DNA of 64,000 nucleotides from Aquatica leii (GCA_035610365.1 CM069435.1:4676001-4740000); one strand, 5' to 3'; positions 33,761 to 45,191 are shown, numbered from the stretch's first letter. Numbers and translations are program-made. The notes: generated by a model from the sequence alone, not told the origin.

Positions 33761-35799
33761 TTATCGTTCCGTTACCGCTTGACTGACTTCGTTATTACTC
33801 GGAGTAAGTGTTTGTGTCCTTTCCAAGAAGGTCGATCTTTGTCTTAGAGGATATAATACTGGTAGCCAAGATTTGCTGAGTCTTAAACCGTCTTCTCGGT
33901 TCATATTACAAGGATGTTTTTCTATTTCCACAGCTTCGCGGATTAGTCTGGGAAAGTAGAAAGGAGTTCTAGCCAACACTTTAGTTTGGTCAAAGTTCAG
34001 CGTGTGTCCTTGGTTCCACACGTGTTCTGCCACTGCTGATTTAGTAACTCTGCGGTGTTTGCAGTCAGCCATATGTTCTTTTACTCTAACTTCAATAGAG
34101 CGTCCCGTCTGTCCTATATAACTTGATCCACAGGAACAAGGAATTTTGTAAACTCCGGCATGTTTTAGAGCCCCTTGTTTGTCTTTAGCAGATGTAAACC
34201 AGGTGTTCAGGGTATCCTTAGTCGTAAAGACAGTTTTAATATTATGTTTCTTTAGCACCCTGCTTATTTTGTCTGTTGAACCCATACAGTAAGGTAAATA
34301 AGCGGTGCTAGTAGTAGGTGATAAGTCTTCTTTGACTTTTGGATTTATTGCTCTTTTCCATGCGTTTTGGATCTCTTTGAACCCGTATCCATTTTGTTGT
34401 AGGGACTCCAACAGTGTTTCCTTTTCCTTTTGTAGATTTTCGTTATCTGACACACGTATAGCTCTTTTGGCTAAAGTATGCAAAACAGTATTCTTCTGTA
34501 CTGGATGGTGGTGACATTCGGCGTTTAAGTATCTATTAGTGTGCGTTTTCTTTCTATAATCGGAATGCCCTAATTTACAGTTATTTTTCCTTATCACTAG
34601 TACATAAAGGAAGACTAGACTGCTGTTATATTCTAATTTCATAGTAAATTTAAGGCTATTGTGAGTTTAGATGTTGCAAGAACTGATTTAGTTTATCTTT
34701 GCTATGAGGTCATTCAACAAACGTATCATCAACATATCTGAACCAAGTTTTGGTTTTAACTTAACTTTTTTCATAATCTCAGTTTCAAAATACTTAATGT
34801 AAATATGGGCTATAATTGGAGAGAGCGGTGCACCCATGGCCGCTTTTTCTACTTGTTTAAATCAGTTGTCGTTATCACTGGAATAAGTGTTTTTAAGAGC
34901 AGAACTTCTTCAGTAATTTTCTAGTGGAGCAAAAACAACACTTCGTCGACCGGGACTTTAGTAAAAAGAGATACCACGTCAAAGCTGACTAAAATATTTT
35001 CTTTTGTTATACGCAAGTTCTTAATTTTCTCTACAAAGTCTGTAGAATCTTTGATGTGAGTTTCTGTATTTCCTGTCAACGGCAAGAGTTTTGCAGCTAG
35101 ATAACGTGCTAACGATTGGGTTGGTGAATTGATGGTGCTCACTATCGGTCGAAGGGGACTCCTTCTTTGTGTATTTTGGGAAGACCGTAGATTCGTGGCA
35201 TAACCGGATTTTTGACAATCAAAGTCTGTTTCATGTTGATATCGATAGTAGTGGAGTTTTTGATAGCGGAGTTTACCTTAGTGCACAAGGAGTTTAAAGG
35301 GTTTCTCTGTAGACGTATGTAGCAATCTTCTGAGAGTAAGTTCGTCATTTTGTCGTTGTAATCTTGTATGTTCATAACGACTGTAGCGTTTCCTTTATCT
35401 GCTCTCAATACTAGAATGTCCTTATTCTCACGTAACCGCTTAGCTGCATCTCTCTCATGTCTGTTAATATTAGAGCGTGGCGGTTTTGCTTTTCTTACAA
35501 TATTGCAAACATCTTGTCGAATAGTTTCAGAGATCTCCTTAGGTAGAGTGTGTATTGCAGCTTCTACTCCACATACTATATCTTCTATCGGAGTTGTCTT
35601 AGGCGTAACGGCGTAGTTAAAACCCTTCTTCAACAAGGATGTGGTCTGTGCATCCAAAACCGTGTCTGTTAGATTGACAATTACTTTATGGTCGTCTAAC
35701 GTTTTCTTAGGCTGTGAAGGGTGTAATCGCTCGAATTTCTTAGTTTGTTTCATTTTTGATTGTTCATAAATCTTGTTAGCTTGTATCGTAGTGATAGCA
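33761..35799 (-). pseudogene. PLE reverse transcriptase/GIY-YIG, left copy, broken
   Basis: Covers N-terminal and RT entry sequence (35753-35142, ending MPRIYGLPKIHKEGVP before a frameshift), the first RT aspartate segment (35142-34921, SFDVVSLFTKVPV) and a damaged palm (34920-34650, stops and deletions). The C-terminal GIY-YIG endonuclease follows (34642-33761; GVYKIPCSCGSSYIGQTG and RVKEH). The frameshift at GVP is identical in the right copy. The left copy has several extra lesions. It is 5' truncated at about 35799. Confidence 0.9.
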
Positions 35800-35884
35800 T
35801 AACAACCGCGAAAGCTTAAGATTTTTTATATTATAAACCTCTACGGCGAGGAGGTGTTTTTACAAACTAGATCTTTAGATCGTT

Positions 35885-38211
35885 TTGCGCCAAAAGAAAG
35901 AAAAGCTACTTACAGACCTAGCATTTCTAAAACGTTGCCGAGACCACAACGTATTACCATCGTGTATGAGAATTAAACATCAATTTCTAAATTCTCATAC
36001 TGAGCGAATTTTTCGCAAAGCTGGCTTCGAACTATTACGTTCGGAAATTCACAATAAACGCAAAGTACTGGATTCTGTCAGCAAACAACTATACAAGTTA
36101 CATTTAACTTTGTCTAACAAATTAGAATACTCGATATGGGTAAAAATAGATGCTATCACTACGATACAAGCTAACAAGATTTATGAACAATCAAAAATGA
36201 AACAAACTAAGAAATTCGAGCGATTACACCCTTCACAGCCTAAGAAAACGTTAGACGACCATAAAGTAATTGTCAATCTAACAGACACGGTTTTGGATGC
36301 ACAGACCACATCCTTGTTGAAGAAGGGTTTTAACTACGCCGTTACGCCTAAGACAACTCCGATAGAAGATATAGTATGTGGAGTAGAAGCTGCAATACAC
36401 ACTCTACCTAAGGAGATCTCTGAAACTATTCGACAAGATGTTTGCAATATTGTAAGAAAAGCAAAACCGCCACGCTCTAATATTAACAGACATGAGAGAG
36501 ATGCAGCTAAGCGGTTACGTGAGAATAAGGACATTCTAGTATTGAGAGCAGATAAAGGAAACGCTACAGTCGTTATGAACATACAAGATTACAACGACAA
36601 AATGACGAACTTACTCTCAGAAGATTGCTACATACGTCTACAGAGAAACCCTTTAAACTCCTTGTGCACTAAGGTAAACTCCGCTATCAAAAACTCCACT
36701 ACTATCGATATCAACATGAAACAGACTTTGATTGTCAAAAATCCGGTTATGCCACGAATCTACGGTCTTCCCAAAATACACAAAGAAGGAGTCCCCTTCG
36801 ACCGATAGTGAGCACCATCAATTCACCAACCCAATCGTTAGCACGTTATCTAGCTGCAAAACTCTTGCCGTTGACAGGAAATACAGAAACTCACATCAAA
36901 GATTCTACAGACTTTGTAGAGAAAATTAAGAACTTGCGTATAACAAAAGAAGATATTTTAGTCAGCTTTGACGTGGTATCTCTTTTTACTAAAGTCCCGG
37001 TCGACGAAGTGTTGTTTTTGCTCAAGGAGAGAATTACTGAAGAAGAAGTTCTGCTCATCGAACTCTGCCTCAAAAACACTTATTTCAGTTATAACGACAA
37101 CTTGTTTAAACAAGTAGAAGGATCAGCCATGGGTTCACCGCTCTCTCCAGTTATAACCAATATTTACATGGAATATTTTGAAACTGAAATTATGAAAAAT
37201 GTTGAGTTAAAACCAAAAACTTGGTTCAGATATGTTGATGATACGTTTGTTGTATGGCCTCATGGCAAAGATAAACTAAACCAGGTCTTTCAACATTTAA
37301 ACTCTGCACATAACAGCATTAAGTTTACTATGGAGTTAGAACATAACAGCAGTCTAGCCTTTCTTGATGTACTAGTGATAAAGAAAAATAACGGAAAATT
37401 GGGGCATTCCGTTTATAGAAAGAAAACGCACACTAATAGATACTTAAACGCCGAATCTCACCACCATCCAGTACAGAAGAATACTGTTTTGCATACTTTA
37501 GCCAAAAGAGCTATACGTGTGTCAGATAACGAAAATCTACAAAAGGAAAAGGAAACACTGTTGGAGTCCCTACAACAAAATGGATACGGGTTCAAAGAGA
37601 TCCAAAACGCATGGAAAAGAGCAATAAATCCAAAAGTCAAAGAAGACTTATCACCTCCTACTAGCACCGCTTATTTACCTTACTGTATGGGTTCAACAGA
37701 CAAAATAAGCAGGGTGCTAAAGAAACATAATATTAAAACTGTCTTTACGACTAAGGATACCCTGAACACCTGGTTTACATCTGCTAAAGACAAACAAGGG
37801 GCTCTAAAACATGCCGGAGTTTACAAAATTCCTTGTTCCTGTGGATCAAGTTATATAGGACAGACGGGACATTCTATTGAAGTTAGAGTAAAAGAACATA
37901 TGGCTGACTGCAAACACCGCAGAGTTACTAAATCAGCAGTGGCAGAACACGTGTGGAACCAAGGACACACGCTGAACTTTGACCAAACTAAAGTGTTGGC
38001 TAGAACTCCTTTCTACTTTCCCAGACTAATCCGCGAAGCTGTGGAAATAGAAAAACATCCTTGTAATATGAACCGAGAAGACGGTTTAAGACTCAGCAAA
38101 TCTTGGCTACCAGTATTATATCCTCTAAGACAAAGATCGACCTTCTTGGAAAGGACACAAACACTTACTCCGAGTAATAACGAAGTCAGTCAAGCGGTAA
38201 CGGAACGATAA
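35885..38211 (+). pseudogene. PLE reverse transcriptase/GIY-YIG, right copy, single frameshift
   Basis: Nearly full-length PLE ORF. The N-terminal domain and RT entry (35885-36808) end VPFDR and a stop. One base shift restores the second frame (36808-38211), with LRPIVSTI, SFDVVSLFTKVP, AMGSPLSPV and YVDDTFV, the three RT aspartate motifs. The C-terminal GIY-YIG endonuclease has GVY, YIGQTG, RVKEH and an associated CSC motif, followed by VAEHVWNQGHTLNFD. This architecture is diagnostic for endonuclease-positive Penelope-like elements, which prime reverse transcription at nicked target DNA. The frameshift lies at a run of Cs. Apart from it the copy looks young and could supply a near-complete protein if frameshifting occurred. 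Confidence 0.92.
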
Positions 38212-38287
38212 GGTTCGTTAATCACGCTAATCGCTATTGGTATAAATATCGTCATTTCCACTTTTTCTTTCAGTGACATTTACCACT

Positions 38288-38322
38288 CTGAAGATGCAAG
38301 CTGCAATGTCTTGCGAAACGTC
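38288..38322 (+). ncRNA. Hammerhead-ribozyme-like motif, right PLE
   Basis: CTGAAGA (38288), stem II TGCAAG...CTTGC, GAAAC (38315-38319), then GTC (38320-38322) as the predicted cleavage triplet. A possible stem I is ACT/AGT around the core. Same motif as at 33651-33685, in the 3' pLTR of the plus copy. Confidence 0.6.
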
Positions 38323-38464
38323 AGTTTGTTTGGGTTCACGAACGACAATACGGCAAAGGCCAAGTTCTACTTCTTGTTTTGGCTCTCAAGAAGAGACTAT
38401 GACCAAGCCTAAGTCTGGGTGTTTTACTACGACGCGGTCTAAGCCGAAAGTCGCTTATAACTTT

Positions 38465-38478
38465 ACTTACATTTTAAT
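38465..38478. repeat. 14-bp target duplication, right of the PLE pair
   Basis: ACTTACATTTTAAT, identical to 33462-33475. Confidence 0.88.
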
Positions 38479-38778
38479 TTATATAGCACTATTACTTACA
38501 CGAAGATAACTTCTATTTATCTAAACACCGAAAGCTGTTTATATCAAAGTCACGTACTCCGTATCTTTATCGCACACGCGTTAATCACTTATTTATTTCC
38601 ACTTGAATAATCTTCTTAACACTGTCGTCTTCGCATTACGGAAAATAACTGACCTACGATTTGTTTGTTCCGTATTTATACACGTTTTGGAAATTCTTCT
38701 CGAGTGTTCCATATCTTTCGATATACGTTCTAGAAGATGGATAACAACTTCGAGAAGGCTCTTGAATTTGAGAACGTT

Positions 38779-39402
38779 TCACTGTCCCCTCCTTAAAACT
38801 TTCTGTCCCAGAACAGAATACTGGATGTGACACCGGTAGAAAGGATCGTGGCGATAGCGGCAGCTTCTTCCAACGCGGCAACTTCCTTGACCATAAAAGT
38901 AACAGTCAATGGAATTTTCGTGACCCAAGATTCTTCTTGGTTGGTAACTACAGACCAACACTTGAACGCCTGTTCCTCGGAAGACGACCTCCAACATGTA
39001 CCGAACTGTCCTCCAATTCAGTTGATCTAAGCCACAACCAAGCTTGGGTACTGCCAATTTCTTAACATGATGGAACTCCATTTCTCTCTTGAGACTCCAT
39101 AATGTTTGCCACAGATCTTTGTATAACGGCTTGATACATGAGTATTTCTTGGTGACCAGATAGAAAACGAAGCGTCCGTCACCACGTAGTCCTAAAACTT
39201 TTCCGACTGCCGGTTGCTGTCTTCGTAATTCATCTAGCTGCCCAAACTTCTTTTTAAACACGACTGCAACCCCTCTGGACATGTCAAGATCCTCGCTTAC
39301 GCAATGTGCGATGGCGTAATTTCTTTGTGTCTGGAACAGGTCTTGTTGTTCTTCGGTGGTAACTCCGAACCTAGCTTTTCCAGAACCCCCGTATAAGTTC
39401 AT
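38779..39402 (-). CDS. Gypsy-encoded TARG1/OARD1-like macro domain with CCCH zinc finger
   Basis: A 207-residue open frame between integrase and the 3' LTR. Residues ~29-152 match the TARG1 (OARD1) macro fold, an ADP-ribose hydrolase. The segments are AIAHCVSEDLDMSRGVAV (30-47), FKKKFG (49-54), YLVTKKYSCIKP (81-92) and LAVPKLGCGLDQLNW (116-130). The TKK lysine and the GCGLD aspartate (D126) correspond to the catalytic pair of human TARG1. A perfect C-x7-C-x5-C-x3-H finger (C167, C175, C181, H185) follows, as in RNA-binding CCCH proteins. The frame is continuous with integrase apart from one TAG and five codons, and it ends at the TGA formed by the first three LTR bases. It is therefore retroelement coding sequence and not a host gene. 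Its role (removing ADP-ribose marks, RNA packaging) is inference. Confidence 0.85.
   Translation of the reverse strand: MNLYGGSGKARFGVTTEEQQDLFQTQRNYAIAHCVSEDLDMSRGVAVVFKKKFGQLDELRRQQPAVGKVLGLRGDGRFVFYLVTKKYSCIKPLYKDLWQTLWSLKREMEFHHVKKLAVPKLGCGLDQLNWRTVRYMLEVVFRGTGVQVLVCSYQPRRILGHENSIDCYFYGQGSCRVGRSCRYRHDPFYRCHIQYSVLGQKVLRRGQ
38782..38798 (-). promoter_or_regulatory. Gypsy copy B polypurine tract
   Basis: In element orientation AAGGAGGGGACAG directly precedes the LTR start TGAAACG. This is the expected plus-strand primer site and fixes the LTR boundary. The tract also encodes the last residues of the macro-domain frame. Confidence 0.75.
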
Positions 39403-39414
39403 AAACTTCTCGGA

Positions 39415-40792
39415 CTATATTTCTTCGATTTCATTCCTGGTTCTGCTGCTTATCACTCTGGTTCGGACCTGAACTTGCGTATTGTGGTTATCGCCAGCAA
39501 ACGGGGCTAGACGATCGACGTGGACCACTTTTGGCTTTCTTTCGGGCGGTTTTCGGATGCGATATATGACGTCATTAATACGCTGCATGACTTCATAGGG
39601 GCCCTCCCATTGCCTTTGCAGCTTCGGCGACAAACCACGTCTCCTTTGAGGATTATACAACCAGACCATATCGCCAGGTTGAAACCCACCATTTTGTGCT
39701 TTGATGTCATATCTAGTCTTCATCCTGTCGCTGGCAATTTGTGTGTTTTTACAGACTTCTTTATGTACTTTGTGTAGTCTCTAGGTCAGCTTGCTGACGC
39801 AATCTTCTCCAGCATCTTGTTCCAGTCTTCGTCCAAATTAAAGGTCGCATGGCAATCGTATTTCCCGACCGAGCATCATACAGGATGGTGTGGCCTGTGC
39901 TTTCGTGAACGGATGATCGGTATGCCATTAGGAAAAGGTGCAAGTACTGATCCTAGTCTCTTTGATGTTTGGACATTACCTTGGCTAAGTACCTGCCCAT
40001 TGTTCGATTCATCCGTTCAACCATACCATCAGACTGAGGATGGAGAGGCGTTGTCCTAGTTTTCTTAATTCCTAACAGTCGGCAAACTTCTTGAAACAGC
40101 CCAGACTCAAAATTGCGGCCTTGATCGGAGTGTAATTCCAACGAAACTCCAAACCGGCAGAAAAACTCCTTTACTAATACGTCTGCGACTGTAGCTGCTT
40201 CCTGATTGGGTATGGCGTAAGCCTCCGTTCATTTCGTGAAATAATCCATCGCCACCAGGATGTATTTATTTCCCGAATCGGATTCTGGGAACGGCCCCGC
40301 GATGTCAATCGCTACTCTTTCCAAAGGGCTTCCTACGTTGTATTGCTTCATGGGTGCTTTGCGCTTTCTCGCTGGATCATTTCCTGATGCGCAGACCATG
40401 CAATTACGGCACCATTTCATGACGTCCTCTTTGCAGTTCATCCAGTTGAATCGTTCTCGCACTTAACCCAATGTCTTCTTAATGCCAAAGTGTCCTCCTG
40501 ATGTCCCATCGTGGAGATGTTTCAACACTTCTGCAACCCGACTCTTTGGCACTACCAACTGTAGTCTGTTTCCCGTGCCCTCGACATTTTCTAGGGTTCG
40601 CTTAAGAAGACAGTCTTCTACTATTAAAGAGTCCCACTGCGCCGGGTACGTTTTGATATTTTTGCCTAAAGTACCCACTTCTTCCCAGGCTGGTCGTCGG
40701 CCGTTTTCTTTCCAGTCCAGGAGTAGTCTTATTTCAGGATCGTTTTCTTGTTCGCGACGTAACTGCTCAGGTTCCCACTCATCATCAACCAT
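39415..40792 (-). pseudogene. Gypsy copy B integrase (stops present)
   Basis: Order on the minus strand: spacer from RNase H and the H2C2 zinc finger first half (40792-40463, HLHDGTSGGHFG), then the second half WCRNCMVCA and the first core Asp in VAIDIAGPF (40462-40229). Next are HSDQGRNFES and GMVERMNR (40141-39953), carrying the second Asp and the catalytic Glu. The C-terminal GPY-like domain follows (39723-39415, GDMVWLYNP, WEGPYEV, VVHVDRLAPF). A W-to-stop change after DYFTK and other lesions interrupt it. Integrases of this type insert the cDNA. The C-terminal frame runs on towards the macro domain. Confidence 0.88.
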
Positions 40793-40799
40793 AGCAGTT

Positions 40800-42293
40800 C
40801 TCCGGAGGCATTCAACTTTTTCTTCCAGTCGCGATCAATGGCTGCAGTCCGCCGGACATGGTCTTTTGGACAAGGCATCAGCGTTCCGATGACTGCTTCC
40901 GGCACGGTGTCATAGTCATACTCTTACAGTCTCTCGATCCATCTTGCCACTTGTCCTACCGAGTTACGGAACTGCAGTAGCCATTTTAAAGAGGCGTGGT
41001 TTGTTCTCAGTAAAAAATCTGTCCTTACAAATACTTGTAGAAATGTTCGATGGACTTAACGACTGCTAACAGCTCCCTCCTAGTCACGCAATAATTTCTT
41101 TCTGGCCTGAACAAAACCTTGCTAAAATACGCGAGAACTTTTTCTTGTCCATCTTGAACCTGCGAAAAACAAATTTTTCATCTTCTCTTGGATAACTCAA
41201 AATCGGCGAAGTGACTAGGGCCTGTTTTAGTTGATTAAAAGAATTATCGCAGTCTTCATTCCATCTAAATTCTGCTCTTTCTTCCGTCAATTTTGTCAAT
41301 GGTTTGGTAATATTGGCAAATCTAGGTACTAATCGTCTATAATAGGTGCACAACCTAAGAAAACTTCGGACCTGATGTTTGTCGATTGCTCTTGGCCATG
41401 CTTGCACTGCTCAAATTTTGTCTGGGTCAGCCTTTACTCCATTTCTAGATACGACGTGGCCAAGATATTGTACTTTCTTCTTAAATACGTGGCACTTCTT
41501 TGGGCTCAGTTTGAGATTAGCCCCACGTAGTCACTGAAACACTTCTTCCAAGTTGTTCAAGTGTTCTTCAAACGACCTTCCAACCACGATCACGTCGTCC
41601 AGGTAAACCAAGCACGTCTTCCAAGACAGTCCGCGTAAGATTGGTCTCTATCAAACGCTCGAACGTTGCAAGTGCGTTACACAGGCCGAAGGGCATCACA
41701 GTGAACTGCCACAAACCAGTTCCAATCGTAAAAGCTGTTTTTTCACGATTCTTGGGTTCCAATTCTACCTGCCAGTAACCACTCTTTAAATCTAACGTGG
41801 AAAACCACTGGGATCCTGACAGGGTGTTTAGCGTATCGTCAATTCTGGGTAAAGGGTAGCTGTCCTTTTTGGTCACGTCGTTTAGCTGCCTGTAGTCTAC
41901 GCAAAACCTCGTTGATTTATCCTTCTTCTTTACGAGTACCACTGGGGATGCCTATAGGCTACTTGAAGGTTCAATCATGCCTTCTCTCTCCATATCCGTA
42001 ATTATTTGTTCGGCTTCCTCTCTTTTCGCCAGAGGAAGTCTGCGTGGATGTTGTCGTATCGACCGAGCGTCTCCGGTAATAATTTTATGTTTCACCACGT
42101 TAGTTCTTCTATTGGAACCACTCTCCAGCGCGAACACATCTTGATACTCTTGGATCAACAATTGGTGGTTGGTGGTAAGAAAGTCCAATAGATGTTGTGG
42201 ACACTTCTTTGGCGATGTATCTTCGTTAGATTTCAAGCATCTCACAATTTGAGATACTGGCGTGCATTGACCTACCACGGTCTTCTTTTTCAA
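40800..42293 (-). pseudogene. Gypsy copy B reverse transcriptase and RNase H (broken)
   Basis: RT begins at about 42293 with KHKIITGDARSIRQHPRR and continues as [21 protein letters not shown] (41942-41568) and [12 protein letters not shown]. The YLDDV catalytic box lies in a shifted frame at 41605-41591. The connection domain is 41407-41160 (RSFLRLCTYYRRLVPRF, ILSYPRED). RNase H/tether remnants to about 40800 include LLRTNHASLKWLLQF, with Asn at the usual Asp. Multiple frameshifts make it inactive. Confidence 0.9.
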
Positions 42294-42497
42294 CGTTACA
42301 GGATCTGAGTTGATGTTTCAGATCCTTACTGGCATCGTCATTTTATACTTGTACTAAAGTTCTGCCAACGAGTAGTCCCTTTTCCACTAAGTCGCCTTCC
42401 ATTGGTTCAATCGAGCGAATGTAGCCTTTCCGGAGATTTCCATCCAGGCGTGCCATCACCACACTTTCAGTCCTTGCAGACAGAGGCACGTCTTCAC

Positions 42498-42722
42498 TCA
42501 ACAAGACTCGCACGGCTGCTTCTCTGACGAATGAAAAGGAATTTCTTCATTGTCGATCTTCAGGACATCGTTCTTCATATCAAACTGGAATCTACACTTC
42601 TTTATCACGTCCATTCCCAGGATAACTTCTTCCGTGATGTCGGCTACCAGTACTTGATGGTCGAGTACTCCATTTCCCAAACCAATGGTTACTTTGACAT
42701 GTCCGTGAGTAGGTATTTCTTG
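42498..42722 (-). pseudogene. Gypsy copy B protease fragment
   Basis: GNGVLDHQVLVADITEEVILGMD is the flap-to-C-terminus segment of the aspartic protease, equal to the better copy at 50453-50199. The DTGA active-site part is cut off at about 42722, where homology to copy D stops abruptly. Confidence 0.8.
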
Positions 42723-43720
42723 TGGGAAGTTTAATGCTTCAATTTTGTTTTGGTTAACGGATTCTATCTTTCATTAAACACAACTATTTTCCGGTTTATT
42801 GATGGAAAAGTTAGATTTTTTTATCTGTTATTTATTTTTGCTCTGTAGAGGATAGCCTCCAATGTACCCATCAACTCTTGAGATCATCTCCGGCTACTAC
42901 ATTTGGTGATTGCGGTGAAACAGATAACACGTCTGCCCAGATAATAACCAGGTATTTAAAGTAATGCTAATAACCTTTAATTTGTTATTAATTGCAAAAT
43001 TTATAGTTCTATAAGTTAACGCTATTTTGCGTACCGTTGCTTTAACTTGGTGTTTTGAGTGCTTACACATTTTGCATTCTACAATCAAAGACATTTACCC
43101 AAATTTAAAACAAGTATTCAAGTGTCGAATAAATGTACTCTCGACTATATTAAAACAATAAGTTTGATCTTGTTTGTATTTTATTTTTGTTGTTGTATTT
43201 ATATAACTGCGAGTCACATTATTATTTTGATATGAGGCAATTTTACGGACACAAAAGCCTTTGAGTTTAATTTAATTTTAATTGAAATTTACGTTTCAGT
43301 AAAACTCTTTTTAATTAATTTTTTTATTGTAACCGATTGTTTTATTATAAATTTATTTTGTGCCTGAAACTTTGTTTGTTCATTATATTTTTATTTTATT
43401 TTTGTTTTCTTTTGTGTAATACTAGTTAAATTGTTAATATAACGAAGCTTTTAATTAATTAACCTGTTCGTGACTCAATTGTATTTGTTTTTTTAGAATT
43501 TAGTGACTTTACACTATAAAGGATAGGTTCCAATAGTGTGTACAACACCGGACGTGTTCTTTGGTTGGCAAGGTCCAGAAGCCCTTTTGAGCTATAAACC
43601 TTCCTGGCGCCCTTTTGTTTTTTACTTTTGTTTTATTTTGAGTTTTGAGTGAGCACCGGCAATTTCTTCATTTGTGTTATCTTAGTCAGGCAATTTTCTT
43701 TCTAACTGTTTTTGCATAGA
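42723..43720. other. ~1-kb AT-rich segment interrupting Gypsy copy B
   Basis: It separates the protease fragment from a gag fragment of the same copy. No coding or terminal repeats were recognised. It may be an insertion, or a replacement after deletion. Confidence 0.4.
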
Positions 43721-43724
43721 ACAA

Positions 43725-43930
43725 CGTGGTTTCTTCTCGATGGTCCATTAAATCTTCGCTCCTGACACTTCTTTTCTTCAAGTAATTTCATTCTGTCTTC
43801 TAATTTGTCCTCTATGGCTTCTATTTTTTCATTTATAGATTTTTTCTCGTTTTCTAAAACTTAGCATATTTAGTTTAACATTTGCTTGAGTTTACTCTAA
43901 TTTTACTTATTGTTTTTGTCATATTCAGTT
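43725..43930 (-). pseudogene. Gypsy gag coiled-coil fragment
   Basis: The DNA matches 51205-51410 in copy D (shared blocks include TCTTCTAATTTGTCCTCTAT and GATGGTCCATTA). It encodes part of the charged coiled-coil gag region. It is isolated and frameshifted. Confidence 0.6.
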
Positions 43931-43934
43931 CTTC

Positions 43935-45185
43935 AGATGTGCTAAATCTTGTAGCAATTGTGGACATAAACTTTCCTTGGTTTTACGTACACATTAATCA
44001 AAATATCAAAATTACACCTTTGCATAACTGCGTAATCCTGTTATATAAAGCGTAGGATTAATCGTAGTCTTGCATCTACTCATTTGCCATTTAAATAAAA
44101 ATACGCACCTACCCACCTTCAGCTGGTTTTGTTACAGAGGCGTGCTCTAAGGTGTTTAAAAAATGCAGACTTTTATTGCTTAAAAAGCTAGTGGTTGTTT
44201 GTTAGAAAATATACATTTAATCTCAATTTTTTCTTTTATAGCACCGAAGCAATCTAAAGTAGTATTTTGCTAAATTAAGAAAAGCGAAGTTGATCCCAAA
44301 GGTGCTACCATTATACAAATTGGCCTTTTACGTAGCGAATAAATTTATAATTTGATAGCAAATAAGGTAACGCTATAGGTGATGTGCAGCGAAGGAATGA
44401 ATACAAGACGTTGCTGGGATTACTCCTGAAAAGCGAAGGCGTCATACCACGCAGTTATTTTATAATTAAAATACAAAATCCCACAACAACACTAAGGACG
44501 TTAACTTTGGTATACATGTTGTTTGATGCAACCTCTAAACATTCCATAATAATTTATTAGCTCTGTATAAGGAAACTTATTAGTAATAACCAGGTATAAG
44601 ATAAACCAAATCTGGTTTTAAAGATGAAAGTGCTTTAATTCCAGGTAGAAACTAAGAAGTTTTGTACCTGATGCGTTAGTTTTTAACGAAAGCTTTGCAG
44701 ATTTTTGAGTACCGTTGATTTTTCATCACAATGTAAACAAATCAGTCAACTTTTAAAATACCTAAACTGCTGTATATACAAAAAACGTGGAAAATTAAAA
44801 AAAATCGATTTGTTATCTAACGTTTCCTTAGTAAAAATTTATTATTATGATGCGCACACCGGTAAATCTGTAAACTTATTATGTACAGAGTGTATTCAAA
44901 AAGTTTATTTAATCGTATTGGTGTTGCTAGAAAATCCGAAACTGAAACATGTTGTTTTTCAAAAAAAATATTTTAATTCGCTTTTACTTCTGAGCGATTT
45001 GTTACTTTTTTCTAGCTCTGTTTTTTTTAACTCCGCATGTTCTTATAAGTACGTTGTCTGTCATCTGTCACCAAGTATTCTATATTTAAATTTTTGAGGG
45101 ATCCATGTTATTGTGTGATAATTTAAAATTGAAGTGAAGGTCAAAAACCAATAATTAAAACTTCTAATTAACGTTTAATATTAAT
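43935..45185. other. AT-rich spacer, no supported gene
   Basis: A 130-codon plus-strand frame at 44705-45097 has no recognisable domain and skewed AT-driven composition, so it is not called. Nothing else was seen. Confidence 0.45.
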
Positions 45186-45191
45186 GAATGC

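Larger units (their letters stand above)
33476..38464. mobile_element. Head-to-head pair of Penelope-like elements, one integration
   Basis: A 4989-bp insertion made of a minus-strand PLE (about 35800-33476) and a plus-strand PLE (about 35800-38464) joined at their 5' sides. A single 14-bp duplication brackets both, so they entered together. The left copy is 5' truncated but keeps the 3' tail (CCGCGAAAGCTTAAGATTTT, 33480-33506 on minus). The same tail also sits at the junction (35803-35826, plus), where it would be the upstream pLTR end of the plus copy. The right copy stops before the tail. Inverted and tandem partial copies are typical of PLE integration. Confidence 0.85.
32966..38781 (-). 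repeat. Gypsy copy B 3' LTR, split by two insertions
   Basis: LTR pieces lie at 32966-33033, 33423-33475 and 38479-38781. In element orientation the LTR begins TGAAACGTTC (38781) and ends CGTTACA (32966), canonical TG...CA ends. Joined, the pieces match the uninterrupted 437-bp solo LTR at 55054-55490. A MITE and a PLE pair account for the gaps, each bounded by its own target duplication. Confidence 0.88.

Noticed and set aside
44705..45097. 130-codon plus-strand frame
   Set aside because: No recognisable motif or splice context; AT-biased composition makes a chance frame likely.
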